From NCBI RefSeq assembly GCF_014529535.1, contig NW_023503305.1, positions 716,069 through 780,068 on the forward strand: a DNA stretch of 64,000 nucleotides, read 5' to 3'. Within the stretch, counting starts at the first letter, position 1; every line of letters begins with the position of its first letter. Made by a program: the position numbers and the translations under genes. The notes under the pieces are model-generated. The model ran no database searches. It was not told the origin of the DNA and worked only from the letters and a program-made list of their open reading frames with translations. This DNA comes from Bradysia coprophila. Taxonomy: Eukaryota; Arthropoda; Insecta; Diptera; Sciaridae. This document shows, in pieces, positions 26,577 to 38,814 of this stretch.

Positions 26577-29500
26577 TTATACTAGCAGATGCTACAATTC
26601 ATATAAAATCTGCTTCAATTTATCCTTCCCTCTAGACGGATAAATACTGTCAGTAAAGTCACATTTATCCTTTCAAATAATTGCTGTTAAAGTACGACAT
26701 ATGCGTACACGATAAAAGCTTTCAGTAGTCGCAAAATTGTTCCAAGCTTCAAAGAAATTCGATGAAATTAAAAGAAAGAACGATTAGGTACCACCGGTAC
26801 CACATATGACAAATCGCTGAGACTTTCAGGTTTGGAATGAAATGATAAAGAGAACTGCACGTGACAATTATATCTGTCGGTATAAACACCCTTTCAATAC
26901 CTTTCTCGTTTGACCATTTCCGTTCTGAATTAAAAGATTGCTGTTGGACACATTAGTGTTGCCTTTGTGTATTTATCTAAATCTCGATCTAAATACCTAA
27001 AGCAAAAATGTGGTATGTCACTTTTTATAACAATCCATTAGGTTGACAAGATAAAGTAGACAAGCTAAACCATCAAACCGAATTTCACAATGAAAATTGA
27101 AATTCAAGACGATTTCAACTTTTCAAGAACGATATCTGTTCAAATCACAACTCGTGCCAACACACAGGAACTTTTATGTCTGTATGACAGTTCAATTATG
27201 TATAGCCAAGGGAATGGTATATTATGAACAAATCACAACAAATTTCTTGAAGGAAATTTTAATGTTTTTGAAATCTTATCGAGAAGCAAAATTTTAGATG
27301 GATAACGAATGAAATGGTCACACACCAAAAAAGGGTATGTGGGTGGAACTGGAGTTGTTTCGCATGAAACCAGATCCAAGTCATGGACTAATTAGAAGCA
27401 ACCATTTTCTAACAGAATTCCAATTAGCCTCACCGATTCATTTTATCTGCGGGTGTAATTTTGCAACAAAGCATCAGACAACAATTCTGAAAACAATTGT
27501 TTAATGAATAAAACATGAATTCGGACAATGTCAAAGCTTTACTCCTTACTGGTTGAGATGAATTTTCATTCGATATGGTTGATTGATGGGTTAAAGGGGA
27601 TTCGATGAATAATAAAAACAAAATTGGAAATACGATATGCGAACCATGCGGCTCCCATATTTAATAACGCCGGAAAACACAATCACGAAATAATAGATAT
27701 TTTTTGATTGCTGTTTTTCAAAGTGCTCATGGAGATCTAGTAAAAGCTAGAGCTAAAAGTTACATCTAGAAACACGTGTTCTTTTCCCATGCGTCATGGT
27801 CTCGCTAAAACATGGGGTTGTAGAGTACGTCTAATTCGAATTAAAGGGGGAGCGATATGGGGGAAATGTAAAGACACGACTAGCTTTAAATACAGCCACC
27901 TCAATTATATTAGACATTTTTAGGCGACTACCACCTCCTCGCCAGACAAGTGACTTTAATATGCTAGATTTAGCTGCAAAAATGTCTAACTGAAACCTCG
28001 AACCCAACCCAACCCCCAACCCATTTGGAAATGATTTGCAATTACGAAATTATTTATCCCTGAGGCGTTTCTTTGATATTTCGAATTTTGACAATTTTGC
28101 AATATTAAATGAATTCGAATAAAAAGATTTCCAATAAGAACTTTTCATAGCTTTTTACGAAAGCGAATGTGAACCGATATTTGACTCCACTTTGTACGAG
28201 GGCTCTTTCAGATTTATTTGTTTTTGTGAAATTTATTTGGATTCATTGGGATCCACTGGGATTTTTCTTGGGATCTACTATATTTTGTAATACTGTTAGT
28301 GGCGCTGGAATTTGGGTTCAAACTAGAAACTAGCGCAAAATCTTAATTAGAGTGTGGGAGAAATATTTTCGATGGATGGATGGATTTTCGGTAGGATGTT
28401 AGATGTTAGAGTCAGGCAACGTAACTTTTCCCCAAAATAGAAACAAGAGCATAATTCTGCTTCAGTATTGACCTTTAGAACTTTCACAACTTTCTCATCA
28501 GTATAAATAACAACTCCAATCCACTTAATCAATACTTAAAATATTAATCGTTTCCCTATGTTGCAGAACTTTTTGTGAAACTTAAATATATCGTGCGCCT
28601 AAATAAATTATTAGAATACAAAAAGAGTATTTCGCTTTACGTATTATATTCGTATTGGGGTAATCTGAGCTGTTTTTCAAGTTTAATATAATTATAAAGG
28701 TACGTACAACATTTGTATAGCTTACGTAGAACAAAAAAAAAATGTGAAAAATCGATTCGTTCAGTTTCTATTTATAGATATAGAAATTTACGAAAGAGAG
28801 AACGGCCTCTTCATGTATTATCAACTAACCACGAAAACGTTTTGTTTGACCATTAACTTTTTTATGTGGCCACACGATTAAGAAATTGATGAATGGAGTC
28901 TACGTTTCATATAACTTTGAATTACTGAGATGATGGACGACATCGGTTTTTGTGAATTGTTCATTGACCTTTTACGTCCCTGCGACTCTTAAGTTGACTA
29001 TGCATCGACCAAGATTTTCTGAACACAAAACGATGAAAGAAGTGTAAAAAGGTGCGCATTGATTGATCCGATTTGTTGTGCAATTCTGTCGTGTTCATAG
29101 GGAGGAATTATGTAACGAAGTGCTAAAAAAAAGTCGTCTCTCATTTGATAACAAATTACCTAATTAATATTAAAAAGGCAAAGTTGCACGTACGAGAACG
29201 AGGCACAATCGACAAAGTAATATAGAAGCTCAAAATAAAATTTACATTTTGTGTCGTGACATCGTTAATTATACGTACTTGAAGACCCAAAAGAGACGTT
29301 CCACACACGATTAAACGTATCCACCACAATACTTATAAGATTGATGTACAAAAAGGAACATCGGATGTATTTATGGTGCGCCTTGAATCATCTTACGTTT
29401 TATTAATGGCAACCTCGATGTGAACATTCTCTCATTGTCTTAGATGAAACAATATCTGGGTTAAGAATTTCAAGTACCATTATCTTAAGATGTTAATTAC

Positions 29501-30014
29501 GTAATTAACGACCCTCTCTAAAAATTTGAATTTATATCATTAATGGGTTGTTTGCTGTGTCATAGGCTATATAATTAACATAAAAGAATTATGAATGGGG
29601 TAATTGCATAATTTACTTGATTATCGAGTCCTGTCATGTTTATGTAGCCATTCAATTGAAATGAGTTTTGAGGTATTCGCTTCGCAGGTTGTTAGAATAA
29701 CGTTGAGTTCACATTTTTTTTCATTATAGCCTTTTGTTTACTATGGGGAATTGACGAGTAACAATTTATATGTCGATGAAAAGATTGATGTTATACAAAT
29801 GTGATGTGAAAATTATGAGACATTAGAGACTTTTTGTATGTTATTAAGTTTCCCAAGTTCTCATTCGTTTCTTAGACTTTGAAGTATTAGATTTGGATTA
29901 GATTTATATGAAACAACAGTTAGGCCAATAAAAGTGGCTTATTATTTGTAGATTAGGGACACTGATGGACACTTCTAAAAAAAATGGCATACCCATTTCT
30001 GCATTACCGACAAC

Positions 30015-30345
30015 ATTCATAGCTTTGACCAGTTACGCAACCGTGACGGTATTTATATCTATGTCTTTCATTATTGACCCGGAAGATATAAATAGGGTCA
30101 AAGTTGTGTAACTGGTCAAAGTTGTGTAACTGGTCAAAGTTGTGTAACTGGTCAAAGTTGTGTAACTGGTCAAAGTTGTGTAACTGGTCAAAGTTGTGTA
30201 ACTGGTCAAAGTTGTGTAACTGGTCAAAGTTGTGTAACTGGTCAAAGTTGTGTAACTGGTCAAAGTTGTGTAACTGGTCAAAGTTGTGTAACTGGTCAAA
30301 GTTGTGTAACTGGTCAAAGTTGTGTAACTGGTCAAAGTTATGAAT
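30015..30345. mobile_element. MITE with an internally expanded arm
   Basis: The termini ATTCATAGCTTTGACC and GGTCAAAGTTATGAAT are inverted. The left arm continues CAGTTACGCAACCGTGAC and the middle carries ATCTATGTCTTTCATTATTG. A related element lies at 41837-41956. The right arm is replaced by a tandem array (next entry). Confidence 0.75.
30096..30329 (+). repeat. 18-bp minisatellite, 13 identical copies
   Basis: GGTCAAAGTTGTGTAACT is repeated 13 times with no visible change, then passes into the MITE terminus GGTCAAAGTTATGAAT. The unit is the arm sequence of the element. The array makes repetitive frames on both strands (CNWSKL and TSYTTL units); these are not genes. Confidence 0.95.
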
Positions 30346-32286
30346 GTTGAAAAGCTCTAAAAGTTTTTAAAAATTTCTCTAGTTTTGTTATTTAAAAATG
30401 GTGATGCTTAGGCTCAGATTGGATTCGCTTTCATTTATTACCCACCAATAGATATGTGACGGCTCATTTAATTTCTTTGTAGTTTAAGGTTGTTTTAAGA
30501 CTTTAAATGGCTAACCATTTCGGTGTAATGGCTGACAATGGGTTGTGATGAAACTTCATGGTTTGACCGTCGAAACTGATCGCCAGCGCCAATGTCAACA
30601 TTTTCTTTTTGATTTTTCACTTCAATGATCTATTGAAATTGAGAAAAAGACTCAATAAACTAATTTATTCAACGTATACTACATGCCTGAAACATAAATA
30701 GTTTCACAAATTGTGTATTCACTGAGCGTCAGAGACCTGAAACGTCATTCTTCTTCTTCTTAAAATGGCGAAAATCACAACCCATTTCGTTTCAAGCTTG
30801 CACAGTTGAAAACTTAAATTGAAAACAGTGCAAAGCTGTGCAATAAATGACCATTTCCCACTAAGATCAATAAGTTTCTCAAAAAGAAATTTCGATCGTT
30901 CGTCTCTCAGAAATTTATTTTATTTCATGGCAAACGAGAAGTGAAGTCTTTAGCTGTAATGCAAATTATTCGTACTTTCTGTAGAAATTATCGTACCAGC
31001 AAGTTCCCTGTCTGCTTTTTCAACATAAAAATGAAAACATGTTTAGACAGTCAGACACAAATAAAGTAAAATCATGATTGAGCATTACATCTCAGACAAG
31101 TCACGCATTAACATAAAATTAACGAAATTCCATCACACACACAACGTGTGCAACAAAATAATGTAAAACATCATTCCCGCCCCTTTTCGCGCATGGTCTT
31201 TTCCAAAGAAAAAGCGAAAGCTCGTTTTTATTTGAAAGTTTTGTGAGACAGTCACTAACATTGTTGCTGCGCAAACTCTTGCTGACATTGGATAACACAC
31301 TATCGAATTTATTTTTAAAAAAAATTTTTTAGAGAAATTGATGTTATACTGAAAAAAGGGAATTAAGAAATAAATAAAACAAAACCGAAAAAGGATAACA
31401 AACCCCTTGTCCGGGATGCGAAAATAAATGAGAGACCAATGTAAAAAAAATCGATTTCGAGCAAATGAAATATGTAAAAAAAAACGGTCCGAAAATATAT
31501 GTATCGTTTATAGAACGAGGTTACATAAGCATCATTGTTATTTTTATGATTCGGGAAAACCTAAATGAAATCCTTTAAATAAATCAAAAATTTCAATTAG
31601 CCTTACACTTACCTAAATAAATTATTCAAAAACTAATTATTTCCCTTTCGTCTACTAACGTTTAGGTGTAGCACATCACAGACAAATTCCCATTTAAATA
31701 ATACATCATGCATCAGACACAGAAAAAATATTGTTTTACGCACGTTAGACGACGTTTCTGTATTAGGGGTTTTTTGTGTTAAATTTTTAATTTATTTTTA
31801 AAATAATTTCCACACTTTTTTGCAAAAAAATGTTTTCGTTTTGCAACAGTCAAAAATAGTTTTTTTTATGTGTATCTTACAACAAAATAGTGAACTTTCT
31901 TAGTTTTTTGTGTTAAATATATTTGAATGTTAAAAGTTCCGTTAAAAACAGCTATCGCCCCAACGTAAGGACGTCTTTTGAGACGGACTGTTTCTTGTTC
32001 TAAATCGTAGCCCGCACATGTGCCTTCGATGAGAAATAAGCTTGAATTTCAAGCATTACTAAGTTTACAGAATTTGTATCATTCACACAACTTCAATAAA
32101 TGCCCCCGAAATTTTTCTTTTATTTTTATTTTAGGAAACAGAAACAACAATAATTGTATTTATATCGATCTGTACACACAGCGACTGAAATGCTTTTTAA
32201 GCTAAATTTTTCGATGCGAGACTCGGTAAACTTTCAATATTACATAAATAATTCTTGTACATGGAGCGGGTTTCAATAGCCGAACT
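30346..32286. other. Non-coding stretch
   Basis: Nothing gene-like seen. A- and T-rich runs are dense around 31.3-31.9 kb. Confidence 0.45.
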
Positions 32287-32792
32287 TCAATTTGGGCTTT
32301 TTATATTTTTAATGGACCAAACCGACTTGAAAGAAGACGAAAATCTGACTGAAAATTCGTGTGCCATCGCTGGCTGGAAAAAGGGGATATTGATCGTATA
32401 ACTAGTGACGTCAGTTTGTGTAACGCTAAACCAATCGGGATGCTTTCCACCCCCATAAAACGTGGTTGTGAATGACGATATATTAAGCCCATTTTCATAT
32501 ACATCGTCGGAACATATTGTTGGGGGTTTAGTTTTTGTTATAACGAATGTTGAATGAAAAAGGGGAAGTTTAATGCTTTCCATGACTTAGCGAAAATCCG
32601 ATGTGAAGCTTTTTTGGGGTACTTATACCTCACAATGGGAGTTGTTGTTGTTGTTTTCAGATAAAGTGTTTTATGACTTGCACCAACGTTCCGCCAAGTT
32701 CTTGTAGTTTTAAAACAATCATATTCGTTAAGTTTTAAAATATTTATAATCGTTTTGACGTGACCACCGATATCGTAAAATATACCCATCAC
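32287..32792 (-). CDS. Weak two-exon candidate of unknown function
   Basis: A first exon from the ATG at 32792 can end at a strong donor (GTATAAGT, near 32628). A short intron of about 50 bp can then join in frame to an open segment ending at 32287, giving about 150 residues. The peptide starts MMGIFYDIGGHVKTI and later has SYTINIPFFQPAMAHEF. There is no signal peptide, clear membrane segment or known motif. A TATATA lies roughly 40-50 bases upstream on this strand. The acceptor (GGAAAG) is poor. It may be chance. Confidence 0.2.
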
Positions 32793-34910
32793 TCGTCTTC
32801 AAGTCAGTACAAGCAAAGCGTGCAATCAACAGTGTATATACCGTTCAGTTGGTTTTAAATAATAGATTGGTTAAACTTTGATCAGTTTTTGTTGTTGCAC
32901 TGAACAAGACGGATAGACGAACTGGCGCCTTCGTTAACAGAGCCGCAGCTGCACCGGCTTGACAACACATTTTCTAATCAAAATAACCGTTTTACTTAGA
33001 TTGGACGAGCAAACAGTTTTTGTACAGCCAGCAAATGATAGATGGAATAGTCCAGAAGAAAGTAGAAAGTAAATACTCGTGAGTTTTCGGACTCAGCTTG
33101 TTGGATTCAGTAATCCAATAATCTAGCTAACAAAACTGATCGTTCTAATTTTAGTATGCTAAAGTCGTACAATTTGGATTTCATGCACAAAATGGTTGTT
33201 GCTGTAGATCTCATACAGCTAACCATTTAGCTCTTATATATTCGAACAAAACCATTAGATCACAAGAAGAGACAGACTCGATATTTACACTAATGATATA
33301 CTTCATGCTATTCCAGCTGGACTAGGACCTACTTTGAACAATTCCATTTAAACATTATCTAATAGGTTGTAGCAATAGGCATCTATCAATTTAATTCATA
33401 AAACAAATTTATAAGAACTGGATGTCAATCTGACCATATTGTCTAGTTGCGGATCTGCTTATGATTACTTGGTTCAAAAATAAAATTACTTAATTGGTCA
33501 TTTTCCGACTCTCTACCCTCAAAGTGTTTGAATATTTAATTGACAATAGCTGAGATTGTTTATTTATTGATAAGAATTTGGAATTGGATCGATCGATGAA
33601 AACGTTGCATCTGAGTTCGATGTGATTTGAGGAAATGTTAATGGCCTAAACTCTTACAGAAAAGGTGTATGTCTTCATGATTTAAGCTTAACTTGAATTG
33701 AAGATGATTTTGAGAAATGAACGATTTGATTTACTGGAGTTCCGAGTTAGTTTCGGTGAAATCATTAATTATTATTGCGAAAGCGACTTCAAATAGGGAA
33801 CATTGGATGAAAGCAGCTAAAGGAGAACCCCGCTCCACAGATTACTTATTGCAACATGCATTCTAGGAACATTAGGAACGGAGAGAGACAAAACCTCCGA
33901 GCTATTTTGTAATTCAAATCTTTTTACCGTATCCAGTTTTTCTCACTTTCTCACCTTCGCCTCGAAATAAAACCTTCCCACACGCTTCAACAAAAAAGGT
34001 GCCAGCATGACAGTAATGTACTATTGCTGTAGTTAATCGACTAAAAATCTCAGTTGATTTCGAATCTTGTACTTCAATTTTTTTAAACATGCATTTTACT
34101 ATATAAAGCATCATTTTACCCAGAGCTTGTCATTATTTTTGTCGTCGTTATTGATCATGGGAAAACAAACGTTCACAAACGTAATTTATTTAACAACACA
34201 ATTTCTTATCATCATCAGCTGATTGTCTCAAAAAAAGATGAAGATTATTTTCAAATAATCTTCAAAATTAGAATAGAAAATGCAATTCATCACATTATCA
34301 TAGGTTTGCGAGTGAAACAGAAAAGACTAATGAACATAAAAGCTTTCAGGGCGTCCCGCTTCACAATCCGATAATTCATTCTAACGCCTCTTGCAGGAAC
34401 GCATAAATACTAGAAAGGTTGTACTCTGTACACCGAAGACATTTTCCTTCTCAAATATATACAATGTTCGATTAAAACCTGAATGAAGTCTAGACTGATA
34501 ACACGTTCTAAGATATTTTTGTAAATTCGACAATCAAACGTGATATCATGCGTACAGGTAGTGTTATGGATATCAATTAAACATACTCTCTTTCTCTACT
34601 CATAAATAAACGTCGATTGGATTAAATAAGTCAGTTTGCAACCAAATATTGGATTACGTGGACGACTAGTACGAAGGCTGTTTAAGGTAAAAGTTTCTGC
34701 AATTTTATTGAGTTTATTTGGATCAAACAAAATTCTAAACACACAATGGAAGACTCTCGCGTTAAGGGGCAAAGGCGACATACGTTCTACCTAGAGTACT
34801 ATATGACCGGATTTTATTGTCGGAAAAATTAAGAGGTTTCGCTGAAAAGCATACATTTAGGCGTTTTTAAAATACTAGATTTTTGTTTACTTTTGATGAT
34901 TCGTTTTTCA
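32793..34910. other. Non-coding stretch upstream of the ATP-grasp gene
   Basis: No gene seen. A TTTTTCAG at 34904-34911, and a CGCACAG closer to the ATG, could be acceptors of a leader intron for the gene at 35015. Confidence 0.4.
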
Positions 34911-35014
34911 GAAATGTACCTAGCTAAGTACCGATGCCTCTTAAGTAACAAAATTTTTATTTGTCTTTCGCACAGAGATAATACCATTGACCAGTACCTG
35001 AAGAAAATATTAAA

Positions 35015-35947
35015 ATGGCTCGCGCTTACGTTCTTCACGAAAATCCTCTTTGGTTACCTCCTTTGGCAGAGGCGTTTGACCGCCAGGGATTACCATGGTC
35101 AGAGCTATTTCTCGATGTTGGTACCTTCGATCTATCGTCACCACCACCAGAGGGCGTATTTTACAATCGTATGAGTGCATCGTCACATACGCGTAATCAT
35201 CGTTACTCTGCTGAACTTACTGCCAGTGTACTTGCGTGGTTGAAGAGATGGGGACGAAAAGTCGTTAACAGTCAAAATGTTCTAGACTTGGAAATAAGCA
35301 AAGTCCGGCAATACGCTGAACTTGAACGTCTCGGCATCAAAACTCCTCGTACAGTGTTCGTATCTGGTCGCGATCAGATTGTCTCCGCCGCAAGGAAATA
35401 TTTTGACGGTCAACCATTCATACTTAAACCGAATAGGGGTGGAAGAGGCGAGGGTGTACAGTTGTTCAAAACAGTCGAAAGTCTGGCACAATATGTGGAA
35501 AGTGATCAGTATGAAACACCGATAGATGGTGTAGAGCTATTACAGGAATACATAATCGCACCCCGTACATTTATTACTCGAGCAGAGTTTATTAATGGTC
35601 GATTTTTGTACGCAGTAGAAGTAGATACAAGTGATGGATTCCAATTATGTCCATGTGAGAATACCCGTGAGAATAAGCGTGAAAAGTTCAGAATAATCGA
35701 TGGGATTCCGGAGCAACTAAAAACTCAGCTGGAGAGTTTTCTTGCTTCAACGGGAATCAATATTGCTGGTATCGAGTTCATAACAGACGTTAATGGTAAT
35801 CCTTTCGTATACGACGTTAACACTAATACCAACTACAATGCGGAAGCTGAAGAACGTGCAGGACGTGCTGGTACAGAAAGATCTGGTCCCGGTGCTGTAG
35901 CTGCATATCTAGGTGCGGAGTTGTATCGATTGTACAACGTAAATTAA
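35015..35947 (+). CDS. Intronless ATP-grasp ligase of bacterial type
   Basis: Predicted ATP-dependent carboxylate-amine ligase of the ATP-grasp fold, in the wider RimK-like group; the substrate is unknown. The 310 residues form one exon. The ATP-binding strand and glycine-rich loop are at residues 134-149 (FILKPNRGGRGEG, nucleotide-contacting Lys about 138). The hinge is LLQEYI at 175-180. The FITRAEFINGRFLYAV strand follows at 186-201, and the metal-binding end is at 265-275 (FVYDVNTNTNYN). An N-terminal pre-ATP-grasp domain with VFYNRMSASSHTR precedes. Length, order and key residues match short bacterial ATP-grasp proteins as I remember them. The start has an A at -3 and G at +4 (AAAATGG). 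The neighbourhood is insect DNA with no other bacterial gene, so a single-gene horizontal transfer, now adapted to the host, is the best reading. An ancient eukaryotic gene is the alternative. Confidence 0.9.
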   Translation: MARAYVLHENPLWLPPLAEAFDRQGLPWSELFLDVGTFDLSSPPPEGVFYNRMSASSHTRNHRYSAELTASVLAWLKRWGRKVVNSQNVLDLEISKVRQYAELERLGIKTPRTVFVSGRDQIVSAARKYFDGQPFILKPNRGGRGEGVQLFKTVESLAQYVESDQYETPIDGVELLQEYIIAPRTFITRAEFINGRFLYAVEVDTSDGFQLCPCENTRENKREKFRIIDGIPEQLKTQLESFLASTGINIAGIEFITDVNGNPFVYDVNTNTNYNAEAEERAGRAGTERSGPGAVAAYLGAELYRLYNVN

Positions 35948-36023
35948 TGTTTAAGTTCCTTCGGAAATGAAATCGTAAATTTATTTAGTCTGTGTAAGAG
36001 TAAAGAGATAACAAGCGAAGCTA

Positions 36024-36029
36024 AATAAA
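36024..36029 (+). promoter_or_regulatory. Candidate polyadenylation signal for the ATP-grasp gene
   Basis: AATAAA lies 77 bases past the stop codon. This is the eukaryotic signal at a usual distance, and supports expression as a nuclear gene. The hexamer is also common by chance in such AT-rich DNA. Confidence 0.45.
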
Positions 36030-36330
36030 TTCAAAAATTATCTAAAACACAAGACCATTTTTAGTTTAGCGCTTGAAGAGCTACAATTTACTTTTGCAAA
36101 ATGCCCAATTGTCTGAAAAGCCATTATATACCGGCACAACACGTATACACTCCCTTATCTTTTTATATGTTTTTTATCAATTTCAAGACTATCTTAAAAA
36201 TAGTAACAAAATCTTAAGTACATTCGCTGTATGACAGGTGAATTTGGGAGTTGTAAAACATAAATTTAGTCTGATAAATTAGCAATCGTTAAGGCGAGTT
36301 TGTGAAAAATAACTGAAAGCTCGACACTCT

Positions 36331-36469
36331 GCAAAATGATTGAAAAATTGCGGCGCGTAGTTTTGAATGTGAGAATTAAAGTTTCTGCTTCATGTGATTA
36401 ATTGATAATTTATTAGAACAATTAGAACATTTAGATCTTCGCGCCGAAATTTTTCAATCATTTTGCAAT
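36331..36469. repeat. Foldback (139 bp core)
   Basis: TGCAAAATGATTGAAAAATT at the left pairs with the reverse complement at the right (CGCGCC...TTTTGCA) over about 28 bp. Weaker pairing extends outward to about 36290 and 36510. Confidence 0.65.
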
Positions 36470-36604
36470 TATTCAGTCACTTTTAACCATTTTTCGCGAA
36501 CTGTGTACTCATCTTTAGTAAGAAAACATGAAAACATAAAGAAGAAAAGCTCTAAACCTCAACGATTTTAGGTGTTACACCTTTTCTGAATTCGTTTTTT
36601 AACC

Positions 36605-36762
36605 GTGGATTTACATAGCAACGTAAAAGTGACAGATGCAATGTTTTTTAAATACTGCAACCCGAAATTTCATTCATAAAATTAAAATTATGAATGAAAT
36701 TTCGAGTTGCCGTATGAGAAAATTTTTGCATCTGTCACTTTTACGTTGCTATGTAAATCCAC
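36605..36762. mobile_element. Palindromic MITE (158 bp)
   Basis: The arms begin GTGGATTTACATAGCAACGT and pair perfectly for about 36 bp. The centre is again palindromic (AAATTTCATTCATAA and its complement). It lies between the ATP-grasp gene and the retroelement fragment. Confidence 0.8.
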
Positions 36763-37086
36763 AGTAAGCATTAAGCAACAAACAACAAAGACATCTGTAG
36801 AGACATAATCTCATCAATTAGAATAACCAAACCATATTGCAAAGTTCGGGCTTACAGTTACTTGTCATTTAATATTTTTTGGTAACTGATCCTGTAAGAG
36901 AAGAGAACATAATTTGGATCAGCTATTTTAACTTGCCTTCGGGTAAATGTCAAAAATTTATATAGAAATGTTCAATGAAAAGTAGCCCCACGGCAAGTTA
37001 TAATTAACTGGTCTTCGGTACTATCGCTCTAATCATAACAGTTTATTTGAAACAGTGATGTTCCATCGTAACGGTAAAAACGATTT
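36763..37086. other. Spacer before the retroelement
   Basis: No gene seen. The 5' break of the retroelement lies near the end of this stretch. Confidence 0.4.
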
Positions 37087-38814
37087 TTGACACGCAAAAA
37101 AAACGAGATCATCCACAAAACCTCTTACGAACATTTCGTCAACAATACTAGGCTAGTTTCCGAGAAGTTCAATGGATATTTTACTAATGTTGGGCGGGAC
37201 CTAGCAAGTAAGATACCTGAGACTGCTCGCGATGACTTGAATGCGTTTGCTACGTTGGCTGTGAATCCTCTGTCAATATTTTTTTCGCCAGTCACGGTTG
37301 ACGATGTCTTTTCGACGATTATGTCCATGGATGTCAACAAGTCTCCCGGCTACGATGATGTCACGGTGGAATCTTTGAAGTGCTGTGCTTCTGCTGTGTC
37401 CCCTTTCCTGTGCGATTTGTTTAATCTGTGCTTGTTATATGGCGTGTATCCCGATGAGCTTAAGGTGGCGAAAGTGGTCCCGATTCATAAGAAAGACTCT
37501 GAATACGATGTCGGCAACTATCGCCCGATTTCCGTTCTGCCGGCTGTTAACAAGGTGCTCGAGACCATAGTGCAACGTGCGCTGAGTGGTTTCTTCGACA
37601 GCTGTGGTTTCCTGAGTGCGAGGCAGTATGGGTTCAGGGAGGGGAGTGGAACGCATACTGCACTGTTTGAATTGGTCAGCATGATTAATGAAAGGATTGA
37701 TGAAAGGAAGGTGGTGACGGGTTTATTCCTAGACCTCTCAAAAGCGTTTGACACGGTGATTCACCGCTTGCTCTTGTACAAATTGGAGCGTGCTGGGATA
37801 AGGGGTGTTGCCTACGATCTGCTGAAGAGCTATCTGACGAACCGGAGGCAGTTTACTGAGTGTAATGGCGTCCGTAGCTCGATGACTGACGTCGAGGTTG
37901 GTGTGCCGCAAGGCGGAGTGCTGTCTCCGTTGTTGTTTCTGGTGTTCATTAATGACCTGTACAGTCTGCCGATTAAGTCATCTCCTTTTGGCTTTGCAGA
38001 TGACACCAATATGTTTGTTTCTTCTGCCTTAGTGTCTGAAAACGTCTCTGAAATCTCGGATGATCTTGTCATCTTAGCGGAGTACTTTCGGCTGAATAAG
38101 TTGACTTTGAACCTCGGTAAGACAAAGCTTGTTCACTTCCGTAAGCCAGGCATGAAGGTTCTAGATTTGCCTGTCCTGAAGTTTAATGGTGTTACGATCC
38201 AAACGTGTCCTAGTGCGAAGTGCCTAGGTCTGACTCTAGACGAATTTATCCGTTGGGACGCTCATGTTGCTAGCGTGTCGAATGTTGTCTCTGGGCGTAT
38301 AGGGATAATTAAGAGACTGCGTTTTCTCCCGAGGAAGGTCCTGAGGCTCATCTATTTTTCAACCGTTCACTGTCACTTGACCTATTGCGTGGGAGTCTGG
38401 GGTTCCGCTGCCAAGACTCTCATTGATGGACTCTGTGTACTACAGAGAGGGGCACTGAAAGCGTCCCATAAGCTACCAGCTCGGTATCCCACCGAGTTGC
38501 TCTATGGAAAAGAATTTCCTACCGTTCTCTCAGTGCCTCAGCTGTATAAGCAGGCAGTTTGCAGGTTTGTCTTTTGTTGTGTTAATCGTGTGAAGCACCG
38601 CTCTTTAGCTTTTCCCGACAATGTTAATTGCTACAGGACCAGGTACTCCCACTTGTTGAGGAAGCCGAAGGTCCAATCTGAATACGGAAGGCGATGTTTG
38701 CTCTTTTCTGGACCTTCGTTGTACAACTCACTGCCACTGTCGCTTAGAAACTTAAGACGCTATGAAGAATTCTGCCGTTCGTTAAAGGATTTACTGCTGA
38801 AAGAGAGCCGTTAG
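37087..38814 (+). mobile_element. Non-LTR retrotransposon fragment: reverse transcriptase ORF
   Basis: The open frame of about 575 codons carries the standard reverse transcriptase blocks in order: VAKVVPIHKKDS, NYRPISVLP, FLDLSKAFDTV (first catalytic Asp), GVPQGGVLSPLLF, FGFADDTNMF (the catalytic FADD box, about residue 302) and LNLGKTKLVHF. The C-terminal part has the thumb and the tail typical of Jockey/CR1-like elements. The clade is an inference from these motifs. There is no endonuclease domain upstream and no true ATG at the start, so the copy is 5'-truncated, probably near 37110. The frame has no internal stop, which suggests a fairly recent insertion. Base composition is clearly richer in G and C than the flanks. 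Confidence 0.95.

Larger units (their letters stand above)
24995..30014. other. Non-coding stretch upstream of ChT
   Basis: It probably contains the ChT leader exon and promoter, which I cannot place. No open frame here looks real. Three foldbacks at 25761-25895, 26313-26408 and 26457-26576 are listed separately. Confidence 0.45.

Noticed and set aside
30096..30329. CRISPR-like array
   Set aside because: Units are contiguous with no spacers, in an insect nuclear sequence.
30033..30343. Long open frames of CNWSKL and TSYTTLT repeats on both strands
   Set aside because: They are translations of the 18-bp tandem array, which has no stop in these frames; they are not repeat proteins.
35015..35947. 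Bacterial contamination or an endosymbiont contig as source of the ATP-grasp gene
   Set aside because: The gene is flanked on both sides by insect-type AT-rich DNA, MITEs and a retroelement, stands alone rather than in an operon, and has eukaryotic start context.
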